Origin: Flaveria trinervia
Taxonomy: Eukaryota > Streptophyta > Magnoliopsida > Asterales > Asteraceae
DNA: 64,000 nt
NCBI GenBank assembly: GCA_025506515.1
Contig: CM046453.1
Coordinates: forward strand, 9,024,776 to 9,088,775
Reading direction: 5' to 3'
Numbering within the stretch: position 1 is the first letter of the stretch; each line of letters begins with the position of its first letter. Positions 1 to 10,779 of the stretch are shown here, piece by piece. The notes beneath the pieces were generated by a model. That model was not told the origin of the DNA, searched no databases, and worked only from the letters and a program-made list of their open reading frames with translations. A program made the position numbers and the translations under genes.

Positions 1-413
1 ATCGCGACTCGATCACCATAAACCGTCACCTTATCCCCGTCAGGTGCTGTCAATCGTATCATCTTCTTGTGACACACAATATTCGCTTTGTATTCCGCCA
101 ACCAATCCATTCATAGGACTACATCGAAACCGCCTAAGGTCATCACGAATGTTTTGACAGAAACTTATGACCGTCTAGTTCTATGTCAACCTTCTATCAC
201 CTCAGAAATCCTTGTAGACTTACCTATGGTAGTTTCTACCTCGAAGGGCTCATCAATACATCTACTTTTACTGGGAAACTTAGCACAAAAGGCCACAGAA
301 ATGAAACTCCTACTAGCACCAGAATCAAACAACACAGATGCAAGAGTTTGGTTTACTAGAAACATACCTGACACCACATCGGGGTCTGTCCTAGCCACCT
401 CCCGAGTCATCAT
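1..413 (-). pseudogene. gypsy retropepsin-like aspartic protease, element A (runs off the edge)
   Basis: The protease domain follows gag on the minus strand. The catalytic aspartate motif is seen as LFDSGASRSFIS near 340-300, with the D-S-G triad intact. Downstream, the flap/second-strand region (GGFDV..MDWL) can be read near 150-90, and the frame continues toward reverse transcriptase beyond position 1. A frame change between about 190 and 150 separates the two parts. The enzyme would cleave the Gag-Pol polyprotein. The domain identity is clear; whether this copy still works cannot be judged because the rest of pol is missing. Confidence 0.85.
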
Positions 414-434
414 GAAAGCTCGGGCGCTTTCCTT

Positions 435-1671
435 CTATCCTTCTCCTACAGCCTTCATCGCTCCTGAACTCTTAGCCCTGGGCTTCTTACAATCCTTGTT
501 CACATGGCCCTCCATGCCACAGTTAAAACACCGGACCGCACGACAGTCCTTGGCTATATGCCCCGGCTTCCCACATTTGAAGCATACATTCAACCCTAGC
601 CTGCATTCCTCGTTGTGTTCTCTCCCACACCTATCACACCTCCTTGCACCCGTGCCCGATGCGACCGCACGATGGTTGTCCACCCGTGCCTTCTTGTTAC
701 CCGTCGAAGCATTACCCTGACCAAACCTTTTCCCCGGCCAGTTACGATCACCACCACTCTTCTTCCACCTTCATTCACCATCACCATCCTCTCATCATAC
801 AGTCTCCCTACCAAATCCACTACCGACCTAAACGTGCTCAGCCGGGCAGCGATCATGCGTCTGCGAATATCCGCTGGCAAACCTTGAATGTACCTCTTGA
901 TTTTTCGAGATAGTGGTGTCACTTGATGTGGCACCAGACGTGCCATCTCATTGAATTTCATGGTGTACTGCTGGTGCGTCATAGTTCCGCCTCTAGTTGC
1001 AGGAACTCCCTTTCAACCTTGTCCATTTCCCGATAAGGACAAAACTCTTCAATCACCAACTTTTTAAGCTCAGACCATCTCATCCTCCCGATGGCCCTGC
1101 TACCCTCGGCTTGGACAATGTTGTCCCACCAGCACAAAGCCGAATCCACAAAAGAGTGGGTAGCGAACTTCACCTTTTGGTCTTCCCGGCACTCGCTAAT
1201 ATCGAGGACAACCTCCATTTCCCTCACCCACCGCTAAGCAGCTGCAGCAGTGTCGTTTCCATCGAAAGTAGGGGACTTGCATCTCATAAACGCCCCATAG
1301 TTACAGCCTATAATCGCCTCCGGCGCAGGCTCCTCTTCTTCCTCCTCATCATCAGAGAGAACCGTTTCTGGCTCTGGTTGTCCTCGTCTCCCCTAGGACC
1401 TGTTCCTCTCCTTCCTTTCCCCATACCTTACTACCTTGATCACTTCGGTCACCACAGATGGTAGAATCGTCTGCATGACTTGGTGAACCTCTTCCACCAC
1501 AGCCTCCTTTACTGAGGCTCTCAAATTGGCGCTCTCGTCACCCATCTCCGAATGAGGGGTCTCTGGTTCTTCATGAACCACTTTCTCGACTCTGGGTCTC
1601 CCTCTCTTCGGTCGCGGAACAACGCCGTGACCTCCATCACGAGAGGCTTTCGAAGATCTACCGCCAGCCAT
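435..1671 (-). pseudogene. gypsy gag (capsid and nucleocapsid), element A
   Basis: Structural Gag of element A, starting at 1671 with a basic N-terminus (MAGGRSSKASRDGG). The central retrotransposon-gag domain is seen at about 1227-700 as a WWDNIV motif followed by W..LK..V.EEFCP and the E.EFL.LE segment. The nucleocapsid at about 650-480 has two canonical CX2CX4HX4C zinc knuckles (CFKCGKPGHIAKDC and CFNCGMEGHVNKDC) preceded by a degenerate cysteine cluster. The reading frame shifts near 1390 and 1230 and again between 680 and 600, so the gene is broken. Gag would package element RNA in cytoplasmic particles. Confidence 0.88.
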
Positions 1672-2007
1672 CTTCTAACACACTGTAAGATTCAAACACT
1701 AACACGGTCATTAAAAGTAACACTTAGTTTATGTCAAGTATAGTAAGTCCCTAATTATAGTGGCCAGTTGTGATTAGCCACTTACTTTACTCTTCATACC
1801 CCAAGCATCTCCTATCCTCACTTAATCAGTATCTAAATCTACTAAGAGCACATAATCAAATAGCATGCGCACATAATACCGGTTAATCATTAGGAAAAGA
1901 CATACCTGATGGCACGTAGCTACTCGCGCTGACAACCCTCCATTTGTCCCATTTTCAGTTTAAGTTTAGGTTTTAAAAGTTTATTTAACCCAATTCTTTT
2001 AAACTTT

Positions 2008-2021
2008 GGCTCTGATACCAA
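2008..2021 (-). other. Primer-binding site (tRNA-iMet), element A
   Basis: On the minus strand TTGGTATCAGAGCC lies two bases after the LTR end. It matches the usual plant initiator-Met tRNA primer site and shows that 2024-4555 is the 5' LTR. Confidence 0.9.
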
Positions 2022-2619
2022 CTTGTAAGGCCCCGTTCTCGGAAACCTCACAGTTGGTCAATGATAACAATTAAAACATTAAACATTACAATTAAACAAA
2101 CTTAAGCAGCGAAAATAATTTATCAAAAGCCATTCATTTCATTAAACATTACAATTAAACAAAAATTAAACATTGCTCATAAAACATATAATTACATTTA
2201 ACTTTCATAAAGCATCGCAGCGGAACATTAAAACAACTTTTTCATTATAGATGCTTTTGCAAAATAATACAACATTCATAATACAATCTCGTTTGTTTGC
2301 ATTACAATGCAAAAACATTGACAAAAGAATGCCATCCAAAAGAGCTGAGTAGCCGCCTCGTGCCATCCCCAGCAACGTTTACCTGCCAACTGAAAATGTA
2401 TAAAAGTCAGCGTTGCTGAGTGAGTTCTAGTTTTATAAATAAAAGATACTTTTCTTACGAAAACCGTTCATTACTTTCTTTCAAAATCATACTATACTTT
2501 TCATTCATCCGTGATCATACATTATACGTACATACAGATAATATCATCATTATCTTCTTTAATCTTTCATGCTTTACTTTTCTTTCTGACAACCATAAAC
2601 CATTCCCTGCTGTTCATGG

Positions 2620-3035
2620 TACTAGACCTAGGCCTTTCATAGACCTTCTATAACGGTGCATCGCACCTCGTGATCACAGTACCTAGGGTAAGATTTAGGT
2701 TTACTATGCAATATGTAATACCTTTCGATTCGTGGTTCTGGACCTAGGTATCATAGACCTTCTATAACGGTGCATCGCATCTCGTGGTCACAGTACCTAT
2801 GGTATGAATGTCTGTTTACTATGCAATACCTTTCTGTTCGTGGTTCTGGACCTAGGCCTATCATAGACCTTCTATAACGGTGCATCGCACCTCGTGTTCA
2901 CAGTACCTAAGGTATGAATGTAGGTCTATCATTGCCATATGCAATACCTTTCTGTTTGTGGTTCTGGACCTAGGCCTATCATAGACCTTCTATAACGGTG
3001 CATCGCACCTCGTGGTCACAGTACCTAAGGTATGC
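2620..3035. repeat. Tandem repeat, period 110-118 bp, about 4 copies
   Basis: The anchor CTATAACGGTGCATCGCA recurs at about 2648, 2762, 2872 and 2990, each within a unit that also holds GACCTAGGCC and CACAGTACCTA. The related LTR at 16673-19081 has two units of a similar 121-bp repeat (18438-18650), so the array varies in copy number within the family. Confidence 0.85.
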
Positions 3036-3477
3036 AGCAATAGTTCTATGCAAATGGTCAATCACAAAGAAAGACCTTGATGTACATGCCATGCTTACAA
3101 GACTATCTCTACTTTCATTACTCAGTAATGCATGCATTCTTTCTTCATGTTCCTCTTTCCTTTATCTTTCACTTTACGTTACATAATACTTTCATTACAT
3201 TCATTAACATAACACGTAAAGCCATGGGAAAGATAAACATACATCATCATAAGGAACATAACATATCATTCATACATCATCATGTAGGGTATGATACATA
3301 CATCACGTATAACCATGCGACATCATCATCATCATCATCATGCATAAGCATCAATCACAATACATAACATGCCCATCATACCATCTATGACCCCAAAAGT
3401 CAACTTATATAGTCCCCCGGGAATCTCCCAAGTCAAAGCCTACTTTACACATTTTCCCCAAAAATCAGAAAAATATT

Positions 3478-3915
3478 CTAAGTCCTAGGCGCATGGGCAC
3501 TATGCAGGCGCATGGACACTATGTAGGTGCATGGACACTATGCAGGCGCATGGGGAACACTTAGGCGCATGGGCAACTTTCAGGTGCATGGGCACTATGC
3601 AGGCGCATGGGGAATCCTGGATGTCTGGACACTTAGTCAATTCTAGCCCAAATTCTAGGCACATGGGTACTATTTAGGCACATGAGCCATTTGGGCGCAT
3701 GAGCAACTTAGGCGCATGGGCACTATTGGGACGCATGGCCCTACACTTAGTCATCCGACTAATATTTCTAGGCGCATAGGCCATTGTTCAGGTGCATGGG
3801 CTGTACTTAGACATTTCTAAGGCAATCTTAGGCACATGGGCTACTGTTTAGGTGCATGGATTACACTTAAATCCTAAGGCACTCTCAGGCGTATGAGCCT
3901 CACCTAGACGCATGA
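3478..3915. repeat. Minisatellite of AGGCGCATGGGCACTATGC type inside LTR A
   Basis: More than 15 imperfect copies of an 18-20 bp unit with core GGCGCATGGGCA. On the element's sense strand the unit reads CATGCGCCTGCATAGTGCC. It occupies the place in the LTR that holds a different minisatellite in the copies at 17395-17900 and 63480-63840. Confidence 0.85.
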
Positions 3916-4555
3916 GCTTTCTGTAAAACATGTTTCTAGGATGTTTTCAACCCCAATCTTCAAACTCATCTGTTCTAAGCTTAATATGGCTATTCTAAAC
4001 ATGAATAACCTATAAGCAATACAAGAATCAACGTAACACATGTACAATGCACACGGGTAAACATACATGAACTTGTAAAATCATTTTAATACATTTTCAG
4101 CCCCAAAGATCGTTTAAAACAAGTAAAAACCAGGGTCTAGAACTCACGTGATGCAACTTGGGTATCTCTTCCTTTCCAACCCGCTTGCAATGAGTTCAAA
4201 CACATAAAAACAACACCCAACACACACACCCAAGCACATACACAAACACATAAGCACATAAGCATGCAACCGGGATGAAACCCGTCATAAACACATAAAA
4301 ACCACGAATTCTTACCTTGAATTCATTCACATCTTCTTCTTTTTCCTCGGCCGAGAGTTTCCCCTGCTCTCTCTCTCTCTCTAAAACCGAAGAAGTGGTG
4401 ATGTGAAATGAATGTGGGCGGCCATGCCCACCTTTGCACCAACTTTTACAAAATTTTATCCTTTTGGACACTTTTAGTCCCTCCACTTGGACTTATTTGC
4501 TTTTCTTTCTTTTTATTCCTCATATATTGTCTTTAAAAAATAACCGGGTGTTACA

Positions 4556-4813
4556 AAGGATCATGCCAAAACACTAACATCTTCAAAAACAAAAACATAT
4601 CATAACATTATATGTGCATTTAATCATGAGTATTGTAATGATATAAATGATTTAAAGCAGGGACGAAAATAGCAATTTAATAAAGGAAGTGATGGTTTTA
4701 TTACTCCTGGTGGTAACTGACATTATCTAGGTATTTTGACGAAATGGTTGTTATGATGATTTTTTTGAAACACAGGTACTGAAATCGCAAAAACTAAAAC
4801 ATAAGTACTAAAC
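4556..4813. other. Short unassigned stretch between LTR A and the MULE
   Basis: AT-rich sequence with no convincing gene or repeat signature. It is the host or older DNA into which both the gypsy element A (left) and the MULE (right) inserted. Confidence 0.5.
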
Positions 4814-4822
4814 TAATAAAAA
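4814..4822. repeat. MULE target-site duplication, left copy (TAATAAAAA)
   Basis: Exact 9-bp match to 30031-30039, directly adjacent to the first base of the left TIR. Confidence 0.9.
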
Positions 4823-5018
4823 GAGTAAATTACACTGATGGTCCCTGGGGTATGCCTGAATTGCAACTTTAGTCTCCATTTTCAATAAATCACATATATC
4901 GGCCTGCATTTTGCATGGTATGCACACTTTCAGTCCCTACTTTGGATGGACGTTAAATACTAACGTTAAGTCAGAACACGTACCCCACATGTGAGGGTAC
5001 TTTTGTCATTTCAAACCC
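4823..5018 (+). repeat. MULE left terminal inverted repeat
   Basis: Begins GAGTAAATTACACTGATGG and runs to the ATTTCAAACCC at 5018. It aligns, reverse-complemented, with 29836-30030, with scattered substitutions and a few 1-bp indels. It ends just before the GRF gene's TATA box and so probably supplies upstream promoter sequence, as TIRs do in MuDR. Confidence 0.9.
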
Positions 5019-5028
5019 TTTTTTCTCT

Positions 5029-5036
5029 TATAAAAG
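5029..5036 (+). promoter_or_regulatory. TATA box for the GRF gene (TATAAAAG)
   Basis: A consensus plant TATA box 61 bp upstream of the ATG at 5097 and just inside the left TIR. Position and sequence fit a TIR-driven promoter. Confidence 0.6.
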
Positions 5037-5096
5037 TCAAAGAAAAACCCCATCCTCTCTCTTATTCCTCCCTCCTTCTTCACCCCACGATCAATA

Positions 5097-5397
5097 ATGG
5101 TGGTTTGTTACTGTGGAAGAAACGCTATAGTTCGTACCTCGTGGACGAATCGCTACCCAAGACGACGCTTCTATAGTTGCCCTATACCAGTAAGAACCCT
5201 TTTTAGTTTCATTTATCACCATTTATTGTTATCAAAATTTTCAATTGTTACAGAAGTCGAATTGTGGATTCATGCGATGGGTTGAACTACCTGTGTGTAC
5301 TCGAGGAAAAGACATTGTTCCAGGTCTTTTGATGTCAAAAACAGAGTTGAAAACTAAGTCAAGATTATGCAAGCTAAAATTCGCTGGAAGAACATGA
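5097..5397 (+). CDS. GRF-type zinc-finger protein, second gene of the MULE (two exons, intact)
   Basis: Predicted exons 5097-5189 and 5254-5397, joined across a 64-bp intron with donor CCA|GTAAGA and acceptor TTACAG|AAG in phase 0. The product is 78 residues with a TGA stop at 5395-5397. Residues 4-40 have the GRF zinc-finger pattern: C-Y-C-G, then TSWT, RRRFYSCP and NCGFMRWVE, giving four cysteine ligands (C4, C6, and the C of SCP and of NCG). The G of the usual GRRF is R here. The tail IVPGLLMSK is typical of small plant GRF proteins. GRF fingers are known in nucleic-acid-processing proteins such as topoisomerase III and APE2-type enzymes, so DNA or RNA binding is the likely role. It is transcribed inward from the left TIR, opposite to the transposase, like mudrB relative to mudrA, although it is not recognisably related to mudrB. 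Confidence 0.75.
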
Positions 5398-5582
5398 TGT
5401 TGATGATGTTGCTGATAGCATTAGGGCTTTTAAGTTTTCTTGTTGTTGTTCTTTTGTAGTGTTTCATAATGGTGAAGGAAGAAAATGTTGGTTTATATTA
5501 ATGTATTGAAATATTGGACCACTGTTAATATTTTGTAAGGTTTGACTATGAATCTGAATGAAAATGGAACTACCATTTTAGT
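5398..5582. other. MULE sequence downstream of the GRF gene, up to a deletion breakpoint
   Basis: AT-rich 3' flank of the GRF gene with no other ORF. Homology to the gypsy B LTR begins abruptly at 5583, marking a breakpoint. Confidence 0.5.
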
Positions 5583-6101
5583 CTTAATCCTCTTAAATGT
5601 CGCATAAAATGGTCCAAATAGGTTATGGGTTCGAGTTCGCGGCACTAAAACGGTTCGATTGGTGCCTTTTACATGGTTTCAATCGTATTAATTTGGGTGT
5701 TTGGTGGTCACCGGAGTTTGGCCGGAGTAGGGCCGTCGGTGACCGGAAAATCGTGGGTGAGGGGAGGGTTGGTTTGGGTTTTTAAAATGTACACAATTAG
5801 CCCCTCAACTTTTGTAGGCTTATTATTTTATGCTTTAAACTTTCAAACCTTTTAAGTTTTATAATTTTTATAAATTGTTATTATTATTATTATTTTATTA
5901 TTATTATTATTATTATTATTGTTATTATTATGATTATCATTATTTGTTATATAGTAATAATCATTATAATCTTAAAGGATTAAAAGACAAATTAAAGTAA
6001 TATGCATAAGCAACCCATAAGTTTCATGAATGACACAACTAGCCCATACAAGAATTTAACAAAGCTAACTTTAAATTAACCCAAAATTACTAGATGTTAC
6101 A
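5583..6101 (-). repeat. Truncated 3' LTR of element B
   Basis: Matches about 13533-14075 of the 5' LTR base for base over most of its length, with a shorter TTA microsatellite context (about 5878-5945) and small indels. Sense-strand start is TGTAACATC at 6101. The inner 2.0 kb of the LTR is missing at 5582/5583. Confidence 0.9.
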
Positions 6102-6130
6102 GTCTCCCCTACTTAAAAGAATTTCGTCCC
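6102..6130 (-). other. Polypurine tract of element B
   Basis: On the minus strand a purine-rich run (AAGTAGGGGAGAC) lies directly before the 3' LTR, preceded by GGGACGAAATTC, the usual context in plant chromoviruses. It primes plus-strand synthesis. Confidence 0.8.
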
Positions 6131-6145
6131 AAAATTAAGAATGAA

Positions 6146-7464
6146 CTAGGCGAACAAATGCGGGTATCTTTCCTTCATATGATCGTCACGCTCCCAAGTG
6201 AACTCAGCTCCACACTTGTTCTCCCAACGAACCTTAACGATTGGAGTAGTTGTGGTTCTCGTTTTCTTCATAATGCGATCCATAATCTCAAAAGGTTTCT
6301 CAACAAAGTGCAATGACTCGTCGATCTGGATGTCTTCCAATGGAACATGCAGACTCTCGTCGACCAAACACTTTCTCAAATTTGAGACATGGAATACAGG
6401 ATGAACTTCACTAAAGTTGGAAGGTAGTTCCAGTTTATAAGCCACTTTCCCAACCCTTTTCAGAATTTTGAAAGGTCCTACAAATCTTGGAGCTAGTTTA
6501 CCCTTCTTTCCAAAGCGAATAACACCTTTCCACGGTGACACCTTAAGAAGAACCATGTCACCAACTTGGAACTCCAATGGCTTACGACGCTTATCGGCGT
6601 AACTCTTTTGTCGACTTCTTGTCACTTCAAGGTTCTTGCAGATTGTGAAGACTTTATCGGTCGTTTCTTGTATAAGTTCAGGACCAGTGATGAAATTTTC
6701 ACCAACGTCGGTCGAGCAGATCGGTGACCGGAATTTACGACCATACAAAGCCTCGAATGGTGCCATCTTGATACTTGAGTAATAACTATTGTTATACAAA
6801 AATTCCGCGGGCGGTAAATGCGTATCCCAATCACCACCAAAGTCAAGGACACAAAGACGCAGCAGATCCTCGAGGGTTTGGATTGTTCGTTCGGTTTGAC
6901 CATCGGTTTGAGGATGGTAAGCCGTACTTAAATCCAATTGAGTACCCAAGAGTTCTTGCATCGAAGACCAAAAGTGTGAACTGAAGCGAGCATCTCGATC
7001 GGAAATAATGTGTAAAGGCATGCCATGACGACTCACAATTTCGTCAATGTAGATTCGAGCCAGCCTTGAAACCTTGTGTGTATCTCGTATGGGAATGAAA
7101 TGTGATGTCTTGGTCTAATGGTCAATAATGACCCATATACTATCATGACCACGAGGTGTACGAGGTAACTTGGTTATGAAATCCATGGATATATGTTCCT
7201 ATTTTCACATAAGGATTTCAGGTTGCTCAAGTAAACACTTGGTCGTTGATGCTCGGCTTTGACTCTTGCACACGTGAGACACTTGGAAACATAAGACGCG
7301 ATATCTTTCTTCATTCCAAGCCACCAATATTGACCACGCAAGTCCATGTACATCTTATCGGAGCCAGGATGAATGGAATTTCGGGTTTGATGAGCTTTGT
7401 TCAAAATAAAATGTCGAAGGTTATTACAATTCGGGATCCAAAGTCGATTCAAGAAGTACCACAT
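6146..7464 (-). pseudogene. Integrase and chromodomain, element B
   Basis: The integrase inserts element cDNA into the genome. The N-terminal HHCC finger is read at 7464-7200 (HQTRNSIHPG and CLTCARVKAEHQRP). The core includes the second catalytic aspartate in ISDRDARF and the glutamate in DGQTERTIQ (about 7010-6890). Then come the GPF/KVSPWKG C-terminal region and a chromodomain-like end (VRWENKCGAEFTWE, ending about 6150). Chromodomains bind modified histones and steer integration into heterochromatin. Frame breaks between 7174 and 7036 remove continuity across the first catalytic aspartate, so the gene is a pseudogene, though 6146-7036 is an uninterrupted 296-codon frame. Confidence 0.88.
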
Positions 7465-7661
7465 GCCATTTGGTTTTGTCTCCAGTTATGACCGAACGTT
7501 AGGCATCAAATCTTCATCTTTCCCTTCGTCGGTAAGTGCCGCTTGTTGAGCCTCATGAATGCATAATTCGAGGTCACTATTGATCCTTATGTTTTGAAGC
7601 ATGATAGTAGCCTCGTTGACATCCACATGAATCTCGGTATCAATTCTCATGGCATATCAAA

Positions 7662-8760
7662 CTATTGCCTTCGATCTCGAATTTCTTGAAGCGAGAATGT
7701 CTTGTTGTGGACCTTGCGACTTAGCGCCTCGGCTACAACATTCGCCTTTCCAGGATGGTAGTGAATGCCGCAGTCGTAGTCGCTAATCAACTCGATCCAA
7801 TGTCTTTGTCTCATGTTGAGATCCTTTTGGTTGAACACGTGTTGGAGACTCTTATGATCGGTGTAGACTATGCATTGCATCCCATATAGATAGTGTCCCC
7901 AAATCTTCAATGTAAAAACCACAACACCAAGTTCAAGATCGTGAGTCGTATAGTTCAATTCATGAACCTTCAATTGCGTCGACGCGTATGCTATAACTTT
8001 GCCTTGTTGCATGAGAACACAACCAAGACCTTGATTAGAAGCATCACAATACATGGTAAAGTCATCGTTTCCATCCAGAAGTGTGAGAATAGGAGCGTTA
8101 CACAACTTGTGTTTTAATGTCTCGAAAGCCTCTTCTTGCTCGGGTCCCCATTCAGAGAGTCGATTCTTTTGGGTTAGCATCGTTAAAGGTTTTGCAATCT
8201 TCAAGAAATTTGCTACGAACCTACGGTAATATCCCGCTAAGCCTAGAAAAGAACGAACCTCCGTTGGGGTTGTGGGAACACACCAATTCTTCACGGCTTC
8301 AATTTTAGCAGGATCAACATGAATTCCTTGGCTATTCACCACATGCCCTAAGAATTGAACCTCCTCCAACCAAAATTCACACTTGGAAAACTTGGCGTAT
8401 AATTGCTCCTTCTTCAAAATTCCAAGAATTTGTCGCAAATATGTCTTGTGATCGATTTTCGTCTTGGAATAAATAAGAATGTCTTCAATGAATACGATCA
8501 CGAACTTATCCAAATACGGTTTACATACTTGATTCATGAGATCCATGAATACGGCAGGTGCATTGGTCAAGCCAAAAGGCATGACCATGAACTCGTAGTG
8601 TCCATATCGAGTACGAAAAGCGGTCTTCGGAATGTCATCATCATGAACATGTAGTTGATGATACCCAGAACATAAATCGATCTTTGAGAATTAAGTTGCT
8701 CCTTGAAGTTGATTGAAGAGATCATCGATTCGAGGAAGAGGGTATCAGTTTTTCATAGTA
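7662..8760 (-). pseudogene. Reverse transcriptase (thumb/palm) and RNase H, element B
   Basis: Encodes the palm motif MPFGLTNAPAVFMDLMN, the catalytic YxDD-equivalent site, the thumb and connection (FLGLAGYYRRF) and RNase H (MYCDAS, YTDHKSL, and VAEALSRK at the end). The catalytic site reads VFIEDILIYS rather than the family's FIDD: the first of the paired aspartates is Glu (codon 8484-8486), which should abolish polymerase activity. The final RNase H aspartate of VADALSR is also Glu. A stop or frameshift near 8690-8745 separates this from the upstream RT fingers. Confidence 0.88.
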
Positions 8761-9638
8761 AGCTTGTTGAGTTCTCGGTAATCGATGCACATATGAAATG
8801 ACCCATCCTTCTTCTTCACAAACAGTACAGATGCACCCCACGGTGATGAACTAGGTCGACTGAAACCCTTATCGGTCAACTCTTGCAGTTGACTAGCTAG
8901 TTCTTGCATTTCAGATGGTGCAAGACGATAAGGTGATTTAGCCACAGGGTTTGCACCAGGGATTAAGTCAATCTTGAACTCAACTTCTCGCACGGGAGGT
9001 AGCCCTTTAAGATCCTCGGGAAAAACCTCGGGAAAGTCCCGCATGACAGGAATGTCTTTCAACTCCTTACCCTTGGCTTTCGTATTAACTACATATGCCA
9101 TGAAAGCCATGTAGTTCTTACTTAAGCACTTGCGGGCCTTGGTGCAAGATATGAGTTTGAGTCTTTGGCATGATTTCTCCCTAAAGACTTTCAAAGTATC
9201 ACCAGTCGGTAAAGGAATTCGGATACACTTCTCGAAGCATAAAACTTCCGCATGATGTTTGGCTAGCCAATCCATGCCAATGATAACATCAAAGCTTCCC
9301 AATTGCATAGGAATAAGGTTGACAAAGAACTCGTGTTCATTAAGGCTTAAGGTGTAGTCACGTATTACGACGTCAACAACGATAGATTTTCTATCGGCGA
9401 CCTCGACCGTGAAAGATCTTTCCAAATTAACACGCAGTTTAGAAAGTATAGGCTCGATTTCCAAGGACACGAAACTCCTATCCACACCCAAATCAAACAA
9501 TACAGATGCATAATGATTATATACAAGATACATACCTGTTTCGTAATAACCAATTATTGGTATGAGGAACACAAGGATAGGAATTTTTATAAGACAAGAA
9601 ACGATTGAAAGGGGGTTCAATGACGTACCATTCACCAC
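8745..9638 (-). pseudogene. Protease and N-terminal reverse transcriptase, element B
   Basis: A 297-codon open frame. The protease motif near 9500-9480 reads LFDLGVDRSFVS, where the family has DSGA: the triad serine is Leu, so cleavage is probably lost. A second retropepsin landmark (DVIIGMDWLA) follows near 9270. RT fingers are seen from about 9000, with SPYRLAPSEMQELASQL, PSSSPWGASVLFVKKKDGS and CIDYRELNKLT near 8760. The polyprotein would continue into the next entry after a frame break. Confidence 0.87.
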
Positions 9639-10779
9639 GTCATTTTGGCTTGTGCTTGGTTGGCATTGATGTTGAAAGCCCTTCCACGAGCCGGTGGCAC
9701 AGTTCTCGCATTACGAGGACATTGAGGACGAATATGACCAGGCTCGCCACAGTTATAGCAGGTTCGGTTGGTAAGCATGGCAGTGTTGTTTGGCGCACGA
9801 AGCCAAGTAGTCACCAAGTGTCCATACTTCCCACACAACGAGCAGACTCGGCATGGAATGTTGCTTGAATGATGGTACTTGCATGTGTTACACATAAGAA
9901 GTGGACCAGCATAAGCTTTAGTCATGGGAGCTTGATTCGCAACCACCATTTGTTTTTGAGGAGCATTTGGGGCGGTCACAGTGTAGTTGCGTGTCGGGGT
10001 GAACTTACGCTTCTTGTTTTGGGAAGATGACTCGGCCTTACCTCCTTTGTTGCCTCGGATGTCACCTTCGCAGTAGACTTGGAACCCTTTGCCGACATCG
10101 TGCTAGCTCTATATGATTCTCGGTGAGCTGTGCAGTGATAGTAATCGCCTCCTCCAAAGTTGTGGGCCTACTACCCACCACGGCATCTTGAATTTGAGGT
10201 GGCACCCCCTTGATAAATTTCTCAATATTACGGGGCACGGTGTCCACCATGTGTGGTAGGAGCATATTCAACTCATGATGTCAGGTGGAATAAGCCAAGT
10301 GATTCCCACCATCTTGTTTGAGGTTCCAGAATTCCTCCTCTAGCTTTTGCAACTCGCTCCTCGGGCAGAACTTTTGGAGCATGATATCCTTAAATTCTTC
10401 CCAGGGCAACGCCATTGCAACCTCAGTTCCACGGTTTCTCTTTTCACTATTCCACCATGTTAGTGCCCGTTGTTGAAGAACACTTGTGGCATAGCAAACC
10501 TTGAACTCGTCGGGCACTCGTTAACAATGAATGTGTTCTCCATACTTTCAAACCACTCGAGAAGTCCAGTGGCTCCTTCTTTTCCACTAAAGCTAGTAGG
10601 TTTGCACGAGTTGAAGTGTTTGAAAGTGCATGTACGATTGTTCCCGTTTTGGTTGTTGCTATTCTTCCATGAGCACCGCTATTTTTTCCATTGGTGTTGT
10701 TGTTTCTATTAGCCACTAGGGTGCTATTATGTTCAGCAACCATGGTCGGGATGACAGCAACCATTTGCCGTGCGATCAT
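9632..10779 (-). pseudogene. gypsy gag, element B
   Basis: Minus-strand Gag in several frames. Capsid landmarks are WWNSEKRNRGTEVA, W.EFKD..LQKFCPRSEL and LEEEFW (about 10480-10310), then LPHMVDTVPRNIEKFIKGVP (about 10260-10200). The nucleocapsid at 9910-9690 has CX2CX4HX4-type knuckles, including CSLCGKYGHLV (final Cys lost) and the canonical CYNCGEPGHIRPQC. Frameshifts near 10510, 10275 and 10060 break the gene. Confidence 0.87.

Larger units (their letters stand above)
1..4555 (-). mobile_element. Ty3/gypsy chromovirus-like element A (5' part)
   Basis: The 5' portion of a minus-strand Ty3/gypsy retrotransposon whose pol and 3' LTR lie beyond the left edge of the window. Read on the minus strand, the order is LTR (4555-2024), tRNA-iMet primer site, gag (from 1671) and protease (running off position 1). 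The gag style and 2.5-kb LTR suggest a Tekay-like chromovirus; the chromodomain itself is not in view. The LTR belongs to the same family as those at 16673-19081 and 62446-64000, since all share the termini TGTAACACC / GGCCTTACA on the sense strand. The 5 bp just outside the LTR (4556-4560) are AAGGA; the partner duplication is outside the window. Confidence 0.9.
2024..4555 (-). repeat. 5' LTR of element A, 2.53 kb
   Basis: Long terminal repeat bounded by TG...CA. On the plus strand it begins TGTAAGGCCCC at 2024 and ends GGTGTTACA at 4555. It is collinear with the LTR at 16673-19081 (shared blocks around 2024-2480, 2630-3250 and 4380-4555). It contains two internal tandem arrays, 2620-3035 and about 3478-3915. 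No coding potential is credible inside it; short frames there are byproducts of the repeats. Confidence 0.9.

Noticed and set aside
88..1464. Plus-strand open frames up to 210 codons over element A gag
   Set aside because: They are antisense to the clear minus-strand gag and protease and contain no domain.
2008..2021. tRNA-like matches at primer sites (also 11495, 20892, 49473)
   Set aside because: They are short complements to the tRNA 3' end next to LTRs, not tRNA genes.
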